Positions 7,643 to 21,095 of a stretch of DNA of 64,000 bases are shown here, in pieces. The notes beneath the pieces were generated by a model, which had not been told where the DNA came from, ran no database searches, and worked only from the letters and a program-made list of their open reading frames with translations. This stretch comes from Molossus alvarezi (Eukaryota; Chordata; Mammalia; Chiroptera; Molossidae), in NCBI GenBank assembly GCA_037176705.1, contig JBAWUJ010000086.1, positions 62,001 to 126,000 of the forward strand, in the 5' to 3' direction. The position numbers were made by a program, and so were the translations under genes. Within the stretch, counting starts at the first letter, position 1; the number at the start of each line of letters is the position of its first letter.

Positions 7643-9603
7643 GTTCTTCAGTTAATCCTCACCCGAGGGTATTTCCTTGATTTGCAGTTGGACACCGAAA
7701 TGCCAGGATAATTCTGGGAGAAGAGGAATGGAGAAACCGAGGCAGGAAAGTTAAACAAAGCCAAAGAGCTTTGCGGGACGTGTGTAGCAGGGCCTGATCT
7801 TGAGAACCAGGCCAACAGACTCTACTTGTCACAGAAGTGTGCAGCAGAGGAGGGGGCACGGAAGGGGAGAGGGGGAGAATTCAGACACCACTTAGTGGCA
7901 ATCATCCTGAAGTTGTTGGGACAGCAGGGAGGGAGAGAGGGAGGGAGGAGGAAAGAAGAGTGTAAAGGAATGAACCAAGCAACCGAGCAACCAACCGACC
8001 AAAGAGGCAGGTCCTTCCCAGGAACTAGACCAAAGAAAAGGGGAGACTTTTGGAGTCCAACTGCACCAGGAATATCTAGGCGAGGAACTTCAAAACAAAA
8101 ACTTCCAGACCGAAGGGGATGTGAGGCAGAAAAGGCTCTTTAGATGAGCCGAGAGCCTGCCTGTGCTCCCTAGGCCAGACGCGTAGGGTGGCTCGCTCCG
8201 TTTCCGTAATAAATGTGCATGAGTTCAGGTTGTGCTCCCTTCACTTGCATTCAGGTTGCAATAAATTCACGGGGCGAGCGGAACGCAGATGTTCTGTGCA
8301 GTGTCTCCTCCACCTCCTTCCCCATGAGAACACAAAGATCCAGGCTGGGGACAGCCCTCTGCCGGTGATTCAGGGGATCGTCCAGTCACACCTCTCTGGT
8401 GTCTGTGAGCGGTGCAGGTCCCATTTGCATCACAGGCGGCCTTTGAGAGGGAGTGGGAGGGGGCCAGGGGGTATGGTCAAGTGGGAGGGCAGGAGGGAGC
8501 GGGAAGAGGGAACTCTGCAACACCTGATGAGTTTATTGTCTTTGGCTTTCCCCACACACTCACTGCTTCCAGAAGCAGTGTGGAGTCACACCAAGATTCC
8601 CCACAGGAGAACAGGAAGGAGGGGTTGACGGCAGGCAAGTTTCCTTAGTAGGCCTCCTCCTCGCCCAGCCGCACCACTTGCCCTTGGCAGAGATTCCAAC
8701 GCCAGGCAAGGGGAGGAGTGGGGGCGAAAGCTTCACAGTGCCCAAAGGGTAGGGCCCCCGGCCCATGGGAAGCTGGTGGCAGGCGGGCCGAGCAGTGGAG
8801 GGGTGTCCCATGGAACACATCTGCCGCTTTGCCATTGGACTGGAGCTTGGTGGGTTGTCGGGGCGGGGCGGCGGCCCAAACACACGGGTGGAGGGGGGCG
8901 CTCGCCTAGGGCGGGACTTTTGGGGGGGGGTTGCCCCGCCGGTTCGGTGCCCGCCGCCACAGGAGTGGTTCGCCGTGTCCTGCCAGGAATCCCTCCGTCA
9001 CCCTCTTCAGTCCACCAAATCCCGTTTTTGTCTGGGAAAAGTGGACATGTGTAAAAAGGAGAAGCGAACGGACGACACAGTTCCGAGAGGCCGATTCACG
9101 TGGATATTGTTTCCACGCGACACAGGTGTCAAGAAGTAAGTGTAAGGGACGAGGCGCCCACCTGCATTTCTCAGGCCGTGAAAGTGGTTTTCATGGCAGG
9201 TACTGCCCTGTGTCATTTGCCCCGACCCTGCTCCTACACACCGCCTTCCATTTCCCCGGGGCGCGCAGGTGTGCTGTCAATTGCCAGCATTCAGGACGGC
9301 CGCGGCCCCGCCCCTTTCGCCCCGCCCCCGGCCTGACGGCCCATCCCCCTGTGCGCCGACCCGGCCAGCTGTCAACCTCCTCTGTGCCGAGCTTATCACA
9401 GCCGCCACCGGGCAGGCGCTGCGCGATTGCCCCACGTCACAGTGAGGCCAGCCGGATCGCATCGCATCACATCGCATCGCATCGCATCCTGACTAACGGG
9501 GCCACGGAGACGCGTGGCCCAGAGCTCGGGAGCCCGGGCACGTGCTCGATTCACGGCAGCGGGAGGGTGCTTGGGACACTTGTCTTCTCTCCTCTCTTTT
9601 CTG

Positions 9604-9646
<43 letters not shown>

Positions 9647-11446
9647 CTCTCTCTGTCTCTCTCTCTTTCCCGCCCCGCCCCCGTCTCCCTCTCCTCCTCT
9701 CTCTCACCCCCCTAGTCTCATAGAGCTCTCCGGTCTTGCAGGACAGGGAATTTCGCGGAGTCGTGGAAGGGACTGCTCCCCTAGGCCCCTCCTGTGCCGA
9801 GGAAGGTCAGGCGGGCAAGCGGGTCCCCGGGCGGAATTGGGGATTTCCTCGGAGCGAGGAGAGGAGGCAGCTTTTCTGTGCGATCTCGGTTCCGGCGGAG
9901 GACACCTGCTGTGGGCAGAGAAGCCTGACCCCGGTGGCCTGGGGTTTTCGCCGGCGCCGGCGATACGTCAACCATCCACAGGAGTGGAAACGGTCCTGGT
10001 GCACACTGCAACTGTTTTCAGAGAGGTAGGGACTGTCGTGTCTTAGGTCAAATAAGTACTTTTGAAACCTAAGTCCTTCAGATCAACGTGTTAATATTTA
10101 TTGCCTGATCCGCCCGCGCCCGCCCAGCCCCCAGCACACCAGGCCACCCACAGCCGGCCTCGCCCCCCCCACCCAGACACACACACACGCACCCCCACGG
10201 ACACGCACACCGCCCCGCCCCCACCCACACCGACACAGCAGCGCCCAGTCACGGCCCGCTAGAGATCCGGGCCACTGGTGGACCCGGTCGCTGTCCGTTG
10301 CAGCGGCCAAGTCCGGTGCCGGGCAACCTGTCTCTCCGGTCGCCCAGGCAACCGGCGGCCAGGGCCGCCGTTGATGGCGCGGTCACGCGTCACCCGCAAG
10401 TCGTCCTCGCTCGTTCGGTGCCTCGATCGCGTGACCGCGGTTCTGCGGGCAGACCCGGAAGCGGGCCGGAGAGAGGCACACACGCACAGACCCTCCCTCC
10501 CTCCCTCCCTCCCAGACACACACGGGCCTCCACACCTCCCTCGCTGGCTCCCTCCCTCCCCCCCTTGGCCTCTGGCAACATACAAGTACAGAATCAGTCA
10601 ATAAAACGTTTCAATATCGCGGCGCTCTCGTCCTGTTCATCGGCTTCGCGTCAGTCTGCGGCCTCGGCCCGGGCAGAGACCCTGAGAGGGCCGAGGAGAT
10701 CTCACCCTCCCTTTCGACCTCGAGGATGTTCAGTGGGCCGGCGAGGGAAGAGCGGCTGCCAGCCGCCGAGCCGGCCCGCTCGGTTTGTTTCTCACGGAAG
10801 GCTTCCGGGCCCGTGACAAGGGAGACCATCTGGTGGGAGACCTAAGAGTGTAGTGAGAAATCAGGAGGGATACCTCGACTGGGAACATCTTCCCTGAGGA
10901 GCAAGGGGTTCGCCTCCCACACCGGGCCCCCGCCCAGCTCAGGATCCCAGTACCAGGAAGAGAAGTCCCCATCCCTTGTGGCTGTGCAAACCACGGGGAA
11001 TCGAGTCGAGGTCGAGCCTGCCGGGGTCCCAGGCAGTTCCTTTGAAAGGGCCTGCCCACGCACGGAGCTCCGGGGACCCTCTTTCTGCGGGCTGCGGAGT
11101 GGGGGTGGGTGGCAGGGAGGGACAGCGGCAGCTTGAAAGGCACCAGAGACATCCCTGGGAAGAACTGAGTCCTTTGGCATTGGGGTGAGAGCTGGAGGGG
11201 CAGCTTTGTCCCGGGCACACGTGCTGGTGGAGGCTGCTGTTCCATGGGTGAGCCCTTCCCTCGCGGGGCAGGCAGCCCGGTGGGCGGGCGCGCACCGTCC
11301 CTGGGACTCTGGTGACCTGGCACCCACTGTCTGGGCCACCCTGGTGATTGCCTGAGGCCCCGCCCCACGGCCCATTCAGGCCCACCCAAGCTGTGTCCAT
11401 TGATTTTCTCCTAGGATTGGCCTGTCTTGGCTCCCGCTTGCTTCAC
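5725..11446 (+). repeat. Array unit 2 (5722 bp)
   Basis: Alleles: CTGGTG x6 and CTG x9 (7559-7639), CT x18 (9607-9642), GT x2. It has C at 9388, where unit 1 has T. A G-to-T change at 10602 creates an AATAAA hexamer at 10600-10605, otherwise seen only in unit 5. A private C-to-T change lies in CGGCTTCGCG near 10646. Confidence 0.95.
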
Positions 11447-13332
11447 GTGGTCCTAAATTCTCTGAAACCAGCAACACCTGGCCTCAGCGAGCCCCATCCC
11501 TCCTCTGGCTCACTGGCCCCAGGCCTGGCAGTGGTAGCAGCCAGCCTTGGGGCCCAGCTTGACATTGCCTAGGCACCTCCAAGACCAGCACAGAAGGCAG
11601 CCATGTGTAGATCGCTTTGTAGCTTATGTCTGGTGGCCCCGGGGAGAACACACAGGGGCAGTGGCCGACCTCGCCCCGGAGCCAGCCTGGAAGAGTTGGC
11701 CTTTCCTTTGCTCCTTTTCCCTTCAGAATATTACAGTGGCATCCTCAGTCCCTGGAGGTGGGCCTCTGAGCTTCTTTCTCAATAGGCTGTACGTGTGTAT
11801 TCTTTCCCTTGCCTCTCTCTTTCCTCCCTCCCTCCCTCTCTGGCTAGAGCCCTTTGGGGCTCAGGGCGAGACTGAGGAAGTTGTACAGAGAGCTCCCACA
11901 TGCCCACTGCCCTGTAGTCCCTGCTCTTTCTTCCCCAAGTCACACACGGGCAGGCACGCAGGCACCCAATGCGTGAATTTTCTGAGGCCCAGAGGCCTGG
12001 TGCAGAACTTAGGATGAAACCCCTACCCTTCTGTTTTCCACAAAGACAGGCATGGGCCTAAGCAAGGTGGCCTGGCCTGGGCCTGGGGGTGGGGTGGGGG
12101 TGGGGTTAGGGGATGGGAAGGGAAGGCCAGGGCCACTTATTCCAAGGGAAAGCAATGGCTTCATTCCAATGCAGAGAGCCTAGGACTTTGCCTCAGGCTT
12201 CTACAACTCCCCCACACTTAGGCCACTGATACCAAGCTGCAGGAAGGGAGCGCGGGCGGGCAGTCTGGGGCTGAAAGAGTTCGCCTCCATGTGCCAAAGC
12301 CGAAAACTGCCCTCCACCCTCTGAGACAGGGCAGGGTGTGGGTGGGGGTTAGGTGGCGGTCGGGTGGTGGCGGTGGTGTTGAGCGGTGGCGGTTTAGGGG
12401 TGCAAGTCCAGGGCATCCAAGGAGAAGTTAAACAGTCCATCTCGGCGTCTTCGATTCCCCAGGCCAAACGCTGGTGTGGAGTGATGAGGGTGCGGGGAGG
12501 CCTGGTAGGGGATGAATGGACTCAGTAAGCCAGTGTCTCGGGAACAACGAGCACACGCGTACTGAAACACTGTGCTCCAGCTGACGATTTTGGTAACTCT
12601 CCTTTAGGTTCCCCTCACATGGATGGATGGGTAGATGGTTGGGTGGGTGGGTGGATGGATGGATGGATGGTGAGCACTGAACTGGACAGACAGGACACAC
12701 CGATCCTCCCTCCACCCACCGATTTCCAAGGGTAGGTCCGGGCCTAGGACATGGGCAACACCCCCATCAAGTGAATTTAGTTAACACCTTTGTAGTTTGG
12801 ACCGTCCTTTGAGTTTAGTGTAGGTCTCTGGGTCTGTGGGGCCACTACACAGGCCTCCGCTGAGCTCGCCTGTGTTCCTATGTGTATGTGGCCCCTGTTA
12901 CGCACACACGCACACACACGGTCCTCTCCTCGGGAGAGCCCTGACTCCTAAGTCGTGATCCCGGGGTTGTTTGAAACATCACCCCAAAGGAGTGGACCCC
13001 AGGAGGAGGATGTGAACATATGTAGTAGAGGCCCGTGAACTGTGTGTTCTGAAAAGGGTTCAGACCTTAGGTCGTAGGTGATGTTTATATTTACCACCCT
13101 GCAATGAGAACCTAGAAACAAGTCAGGACATCAAAAATCCCTCTCTTTGAAAGTCAGGGAGTTCCTGCATGTGTCAGAGAGGGTCCCCTATTTGTCTCCT
13201 GGCCTTCCATAGAATTCACCCCAGGACCTGATGTGTAATCTTTGAGTCTGATGAGTTTTTTGAGTCATTCTTTGTTGTTGCTGGTGCTGGTGCTGGTGCT
13301 GGTGCTGGTGCTGGTGCGGGTCCTGGTGTTGG

Positions 13333-13373
<41 letters not shown>

Positions 13374-15334
13374 GTTCTTCAGTTAATCCTCACCCGAGGG
13401 TATTTCCTTGATTTGCAGTTGGACACCGAAATGCCAGGATAATTCTGGGAGAAGAGGAATGGAGAAACCGAGGCAGGAAAGTTAAACAAAGCCAAAGAGC
13501 TTTGCGGGACGTGTGTAGCAGGGCCTGATCTTGAGAACCAGGCCAACAGACTCTACTTGTCACAGAAGTGTGCAGCAGAGGAGGGGGCACGGAAGGGGAG
13601 AGGGGGAGAATTCAGACACCACTTAGTGGCAATCATCCTGAAGTTGTTGGGACAGCAGGGAGGGAGAGAGGGAGGGAGGAGGAAAGAAGAGTGTAAAGGA
13701 ATGAACCAAGCAACCGAGCAACCAACCGACCAAAGAGGCAGGTCCTTCCCAGGAACTAGACCAAAGAAAAGGGGAGACTTTTGGAGTCCAACTGCACCAG
13801 GAATATCTAGGCGAGGAACTTCAAAACAAAAACTTCCAGACCGAAGGGGATGTGAGGCAGAAAAGGCTCTTTAGATGAGCCGAGAGCCTGCCTGTGCTCC
13901 CTAGGCCAGACGCGTAGGGTGGCTCGCTCCGTTTCCGTAATAAATGTGCATGAGTTCAGGTTGTGCTCCCTTCACTTGCATTCAGGTTGCAATAAATTCA
14001 CGGGGCGAGCGGAACGCAGATGTTCTGTGCAGTGTCTCCTCCACCTCCTTCCCCATGAGAACACAAAGATCCAGGCTGGGGACAGCCCTCTGCCGGTGAT
14101 TCAGGGGATCGTCCAGTCACACCTCTCTGGTGTCTGTGAGCGGTGCAGGTCCCATTTGCATCACAGGCGGCCTTTGAGAGGGAGTGGGAGGGGGCCAGGG
14201 GGTATGGTCAAGTGGGAGGGCAGGAGGGAGCGGGAAGAGGGAACTCTGCAACACCTGATGAGTTTATTGTCTTTGGCTTTCCCCACACACTCACTGCTTC
14301 CAGAAGCAGTGTGGAGTCACACCAAGATTCCCCACAGGAGAACAGGAAGGAGGGGTTGACGGCAGGCAAGTTTCCTTAGTAGGCCTCCTCCTCGCCCAGC
14401 CGCACCACTTGCCCTTGGCAGAGATTCCAACGCCAGGCAAGGGGAGGAGTGGGGGCGAAAGCTTCACAGTGCCCAAAGGGTAGGGCCCCCGGCCCATGGG
14501 AAGCTGGTGGCAGGCGGGCCGAGCAGTGGAGGGGTGTCCCATGGAACACATCTGCCGCTTTGCCATTGGACTGGAGCTTGGTGGGTTGTCGGGGCGGGGC
14601 GGCGGCCCAAACACACGGGTGGAGGGGGGCGCTCGCCTAGGGCGGGACTTTTGGGGGGGGGTTGCCCCGCCGGTTCGGTGCCCGCCGCCACAGGAGTGGT
14701 TCGCCGTGTCCTGCCAGGAATCCCTCCGTCACCCTCTTCAGTCCACCAAATCCCGTTTTTGTCTGGGAAAAGTGGACATGTGTAAAAAGGAGAAGCGAAC
14801 GGACGACACAGTTCCGAGAGGCCGATTCACGTGGATATTGTTTCCACGCGACACAGGTGTCAAGAAGTAAGTGTAAGGGACGAGGCGCCCACCTGCATTT
14901 CTCAGGCCGTGAAAGTGGTTTTCATGGCAGGTACTGCCCTGTGTCATTTGCCCCGACCCTGCTCCTACACACCGCCTTCCATTTCCCCGGGGCGCGCAGG
15001 TGTGCTGTCAATTGCCAGCATGCAGGACGGCCGCGGCCCCGCCCCTTTCGCCCCGCCCCCGGCCTGACGGCCCATTCCCCTGTGCGCCGACCCGGCCAGC
15101 TGTCAACCTCCTCTGTGCCGAGCTTATCACAGCCGCCACCGGGCAGGCGCTGCGCGATTGCCCCACGTCACAGTGAGGCCAGCCGGATCGCATCGCATCA
15201 CATCGCATCGCATCGCATCCTGACTAACGGGGCCACGGAGACGCGTGGCCCAGAGCTCGGGAGCCCGGGCACGTGCTCGATTCACGGCAGCGGGAGGGTG
15301 CTTGGGACACTTGTCTTCTCTCCTCTCTTTTCTG

Positions 15335-15375
<41 letters not shown>

Positions 15376-17175
15376 CTCTCTCTGTCTCTCTCTCTTTCCC
15401 GCCCCGCCCCCGTCTCCCTCTCCTCCTCTCTCTCACCCCCCTAGTCTCATAGAGCTCTCCGGTCTTGCAGGACAGGGAATTTCGCGGAGTCGTGGAAGGG
15501 ACTGCTCCCCTAGGCCCCTCCTGTGCCGAGGAAGGTCAGGCGGGCAAGCGGGTCCCCGGGCGGAATTGGGGATTTCCTCGGAGCGAGGAGAGGAGGCAGC
15601 TTTTCTGTGCGATCTCGGTTCCGGCGGAGGACACCTGCTGTGGGCAGAGAAGCCTGACCCCGGTGGCCTGGGGTTTTCGCCGGCGCCGGCGATACGTCAA
15701 CCATCCACAGGAGTGGAAACGGTCCTGGTGCACACTGCAACTGTTTTCAGAGAGGTAGGGACTGTCGTGTCTTAGGTCAAATAAGTACTTTTGAAACCTA
15801 AGTCCTTCAGATCAACGTGTTAATATTTATTGCCTGATCCGCCCGCGCCCGCCCAGCCCCCAGCACACCAGGCCACCCACAGCCGGCCTCGCCCCCCCCA
15901 CCCAGACACACACACACGCACCCCCACGGACACGCACACCGCCCCGCCCCCACCCACACCGACACAGCAGCGCCCAGTCACGGCCCGCTAGAGATCCGGG
16001 CCACTGGTGGACCCGGTCGCTGTCCGTTGCAGCGGCCAAGTCCGGTGCCGGGCAACCTGTCTCTCCGGTCGCCCAGGCAACCGGCGGCCAGGGCCGCCGT
16101 TGATGGCGCGGTCACGCGTCACCCGCAAGTCGTCCTCGCTCGTTCGGTGCCTCGATCGCGTGACCGCGGTTCTGTGGGCAGACCCGGAAGCGGGCCGGAG
16201 AGAGGCACACACGCACAGACCCTCCCTCCCTCCCTCCCTCCCAGACACACACGGGCCTCCACACCTCCCTCGCTGGCTCCCTCCCTCCCCCCCTTGGCCT
16301 CTGGCAACATACAAGTACAGAATCAGTCAAGAAAACGTTTCAATATCGCGGCGCTCTCGTCCTGTTCATCGGCTCCGCGTCAGTCTGCGGCCTCGGCCCG
16401 GGCAGAGACCCTGAGAGGGCCGAGGAGATCTCACCCTCCCTTTCGACCTCGAGGATGTTCAGTGGGCCGGCGAGGGAAGAGCGGCTGCCAGCCGCCGAGC
16501 CGGCCCGCTCGGTTTGTTTCTCACGGAAGGCTTCCGGGCCCGTGACAAGGGAGACCATCTGGTGGGAGACCTAAGAGTGTAGTGAGAAATCAGGAGGGAT
16601 ACCTCGACTGGGAACATCTTCCCTGAGGAGCAAGGGGTTCGCCTCCCACACCGGGCCCCCGCCCAGCTCAGGATCCCAGTACCAGGAAGAGAAGTCCCCA
16701 TCCCTTGTGGCTGTGCAAACCACGGGGAATCGAGTCGAGGTCGAGCCTGCCGGGGTCCCAGGCAGTTCCTTTGAAAGGGCCTGCCCACGCACGGAGCTCC
16801 GGGGACCCTCTTTCTGCGGGCTGCGGAGTGGGGGTGGGTGGCAGGGAGGGACAGCGGCAGCTTGAAAGGCACCAGAGACATCCCTGGGAAGAACTGAGTC
16901 CTTTGGCATTGGGGTGAGAGCTGGAGGGGCAGCTTTGTCCCGGGCACACGTGCTGGTGGAGGCTGCTGTTCCATGGGTGAGCCCTTCCCTCGCGGGGCAG
17001 GCAGCCCGGTGGGCGGGCGCGCACCGTCCCTGGGACTCTGGTGACCTGGCACCCACTGTCTGGGCCACCCTGGTGATTGCCTGAGGCCCCGCCCCACGGC
17101 CCATTCAGGCCCACCCAAGCTGTGTCCATTGATTTTCTCCTAGGATTGGCCTGTCTTGGCTCCCGCTTGCTTCAC
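11447..17175 (+). repeat. Array unit 3 (5729 bp)
   Basis: Alleles: CTGGTG x6 and CTG x12 (13281-13370, the longest CTG run in the window), CT x16 (15338-15369), GT x3. It carries the linked pair G at 15022 (CATGCAGG) and T at 15076 (CCATTCCCC), shared only with units 4 and 11, and T at 16175 (TCTGTGGG), shared with units 4 and 5. It has GAAACAAGTC near 13120 but not the neighbouring TAGACGCC variant that accompanies it in units 4, 5, 8 and 11. A private T-to-A change lies in CTGATACCAAG near 12231. Confidence 0.95.
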
Positions 17176-19055
17176 GTGGTCCTAAATTCTCTGAAACCAG
17201 CAACACCTGGCCTCAGCGAGCCCCATCCCTCCTCTGGCTCACTGGCCCCAGGCCTGGCAGTGGTAGCAGCCAGCCTTGGGGCCCAGCTTGACATTGCCTA
17301 GGCACCTCCAAGACCAGCACAGAAGGCAGCCATGTGTAGATCGCTTTGTAGCTTATGTCTGGTGGCCCCGGGGAGAACACACAGGGGCAGTGGCCGACCT
17401 CGCCCCGGAGCCAGCCTGGAAGAGTTGGCCTTTCCTTTGCTCCTTTTCCCTTCAGAATATTACAGTGGCATCCTCAGTCCCTGGAGGTGGGCCTCTGAGC
17501 TTCTTTCTCAATAGGCTGTACGTGTGTATTCTTTCCCTTGCCTCTCTCTTTCCTCCCTCCCTCCCTCTCTGGCTAGAGCCCTTTGGGGCTCAGGGCGAGA
17601 CTGAGGAAGTTGTACAGAGAGCTCCCACATGCCCACTGCCCTGTAGTCCCTGCTCTTTCTTCCCCAAGTCACACACGGGCAGGCACGCAGGCACCCAATG
17701 CGTGAATTTTCTGAGGCCCAGAGGCCTGGTGCAGAACTTAGGATGAAACCCCTACCCTTCTGTTTTCCACAAAGACAGGCATGGGCCTAAGCAAGGTGGC
17801 CTGGCCTGGGCCTGGGGGTGGGGTGGGGGTGGGGTTAGGGGATGGGAAGGGAAGGCCAGGGCCACTTATTCCAAGGGAAAGCAATGGCTTCATTCCAATG
17901 CAGAGAGCCTAGGACTTTGCCTCAGGCTTCTACAACTCCCCCACACTTAGGCCACTGATTCCAAGCTGCAGGAAGGGAGCGCGGGCGGGCAGTCTGGGGC
18001 TGAAAGAGTTCGCCTCCATGTGCCAAAGCCGAAAACTGCCCTCCACCCTCTGAGACAGGGCAGGGTGTGGGTGGGGGTTAGGTGGCGGTCGGGTGGTGGC
18101 GGTGGTGTTGAGCGGTGGCGGTTTAGGGGTGCAAGTCCAGGGCATCCAAGGAGAAGTTAAACAGTCCATCTCGGCGTCTTCGATTCCCCAGGCCAAACGC
18201 TGGTGTGGAGTGATGAGGGTGCGGGGAGGCCTGGTAGGGGATGAATGGACTCAGTAAGCCAGTGTCTCGGGAACAACGAGCACACGCGTACTGAAACACT
18301 GTGCTCCAGCTGACGATTTTGGTAACTCTCCTTTAGGTTCCCCTCACATGGATGGATGGGTAGATGGTTGGGTGGGTGGGTGGATGGATGGATGGATGGT
18401 GAGCACTGAACTGGACAGACAGGACACACCGATCCTCCCTCCACCCACCGATTTCCAAGGGTAGGTCCGGGCCTAGGACATGGGCAACACCCCCATCAAG
18501 TGAATTTAGTTAACACCTTTGTAGTTTGGACCGTCCTTTGAGTTTAGTGTAGGTCTCTGGGTCTGTGGGGCCACTACACAGGCCTCCGCTGAGCTCGCCT
18601 GTGTTCCTATGTGTATGTGGCCCCTGTTACGCACACACGCACACACACAGTCCTCTCCTCGGGAGAGCCCTGACTCCTAAGTCGTGATCCCGGGGTTGTT
18701 TGAAACATCACCCCAAAGGAGTGGACCCCAGGAGGAGGATGTGAACATATGTAGTAGACGCCCGTGAACTGTGTGTTCTGAAAAGGGTTCAGACCTTAGG
18801 TCGTAGGTGATGTTTATATTTACCACCCTGCAAAGAGAACCTAGAAACAAGTCAGGACATCAAAAATCCCTCTCTTTGAAAGTCAGGGAGTTCCTGCATG
18901 TGTCAGAGAGGGTCCCCTATTTGTCTCCTGGCCTTCCATAGAATTCACCCCAGGACCTGATGTGTAATCTTTGAGTCTGATGAGTTTTTTGAGTCATTCT
19001 TTGTTGGTGCTGGTGCTGGTGCTGGTGCTGGTGCTGGTGCGGGTCCTGGTGTTGG

Positions 19056-19093
<38 letters not shown>

Positions 19094-21054
19094 GTTCTTC
19101 AGTTAATCCTCACCCGAGGGTATTTCCTTGATTTGCAGTTGGACACCGAAATGCCAGGATAATTCTGGGAGAAGAGGAATGGAGAAACCGAGGCAGGAAA
19201 GTTAAACAAAGCCAAAGAGCTTTGCGGGACGTGTGTAGCAGGGCCTGATCTTGAGAACCAGGCCAACAGACTCTACTTGTCACAGAAGTGTGCAGCAGAG
19301 GAGGGGGCACGGAAGGGGAGAGGGGGAGAATTCAGACACCACTTAGTGGCAATCATCCTGAAGTTGTTGGGACAGCAGGGAGGGAGAGAGGGAGGGAGGA
19401 GGAAAGAAGAGTGTAAAGGAATGAACCAAGCAACCGAGCAACCAACCGACCAAAGAGGCAGGTCCTTCCCAGGAACTAGACCAAAGAAAAGGGGAGACTT
19501 TTGGAGTCCAACTGCACCAGGAATATCTAGGCGAGGAACTTCAAAACAAAAACTTCCAGACCGAAGGGGATGTGAGGCAGAAAAGGCTCTTTAGATGAGC
19601 CGAGAGCCTGCCTGTGCTCCCTAGGCCAGACGCGTAGGGTGGCTCGCTCCGTTTCCGTAATAAATGTGCATGAGTTCAGGTTGTGCTCCCTTCACTTGCA
19701 TTCAGGTTGCAATAAATTCACGGGGCGAGCGGAACGCAGATGTTCTGTGCAGTGTCTCCTCCACCTCCTTCCCCATGAGAACACAAAGATCCAGGCTGGG
19801 GACAGCCCTCTGCCGGTGATTCAGGGGATCGTCCAGTCACACCTCTCTGGTGTCTGTGAGCGGTGCAGGTCCCATTTGCATCACAGGCGGCCTTTGAGAG
19901 GGAGTGGGAGGGGGCCAGGGGGTATGGTCAAGTGGGAGGGCAGGAGGGAGCGGGAAGAGGGAACTCTGCAACACCTGATGAGTTTATTGTCTTTGGCTTT
20001 CCCCACACACTCACTGCTTCCAGAAGCAGTGTGGAGTCACACCAAGATTCCCCACAGGAGAACAGGAAGGAGGGGTTGACGGCAGGCAAGTTTCCTTAGT
20101 AGGCCTCCTCCTCGCCCAGCCGCACCACTTGCCCTTGGCAGAGATTCCAACGCCAGGCAAGGGGAGGAGTGGGGGCGAAAGCTTCACAGTGCCCAAAGGG
20201 TAGGGCCCCCGGCCCATGGGAAGCTGGTGGCAGGCGGGCCGAGCAGTGGAGGGGTGTCCCATGGAACACATCTGCCGCTTTGCCATTGGACTGGAGCTTG
20301 GTGGGTTGTCGGGGCGGGGCGGCGGCCCAAACACACGGGTGGAGGGGGGCGCTCGCCTAGGGCGGGACTTTTGGGGGGGGGTTGCCCCGCCGGTTCGGTG
20401 CCCGCCGCCACAGGAGTGGTTCGCCGTGTCCTGCCAGGAATCCCTCCGTCACCCTCTTCAGTCCACCAAATCCCGTTTTTGTCTGGGAAAAGTGGACATG
20501 TGTAAAAAGGAGAAGCGAACGGACGACACAGTTCCGAGAGGCCGATTCACGTGGATATTGTTTCCACGCGACACAGGTGTCAAGAAGTAAGTGTAAGGGA
20601 CGAGGCGCCCACCTGCATTTCTCAGGCCGTGAAAGTGGTTTTCATGGCAGGTACTGCCCTGTGTCATTTGCCCCGACCCTGCTCCTACACACCGCCTTCC
20701 ATTTCCCCGGGGCGCGCAGGTGTGCTGTCAATTGCCAGCATGCAGGACGGCCGCGGCCCCGCCCCTTTCGCCCCGCCCCCGGCCTGACGGCCCATTCCCC
20801 TGTGCGCCGACCCGGCCAGCTGTCAACCTCCTCTGTGCCGAGCTTATCACAGCCGCCACCGGGCAGGCGCTGCGCGATTGCCCCACGTCACAGTGAGGCC
20901 AGCCGGATCGCATCGCATCACATCGCATCGCATCGCATCCTGACTAACGGGGCCACGGAGACGCGTGGCCCAGAGCTCGGGAGCCCGGGCACGTGCTCGA
21001 TTCACGGCAGCGGGAGGGTGCTTGGGACACTTGTCTTCTCTCCTCTCTTTTCTG

Positions 21055-21095
<41 letters not shown>

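Noticed and set aside
8931..10046. 371-codon + strand open frame through the CT tract (264, 260, 369 and more than 420 codons in other units)
   Set aside because: Its length and C-terminus change with CT and poly-G copy number, and it contains a Ser-Leu run encoded by the microsatellite. Not a conserved coding sequence.
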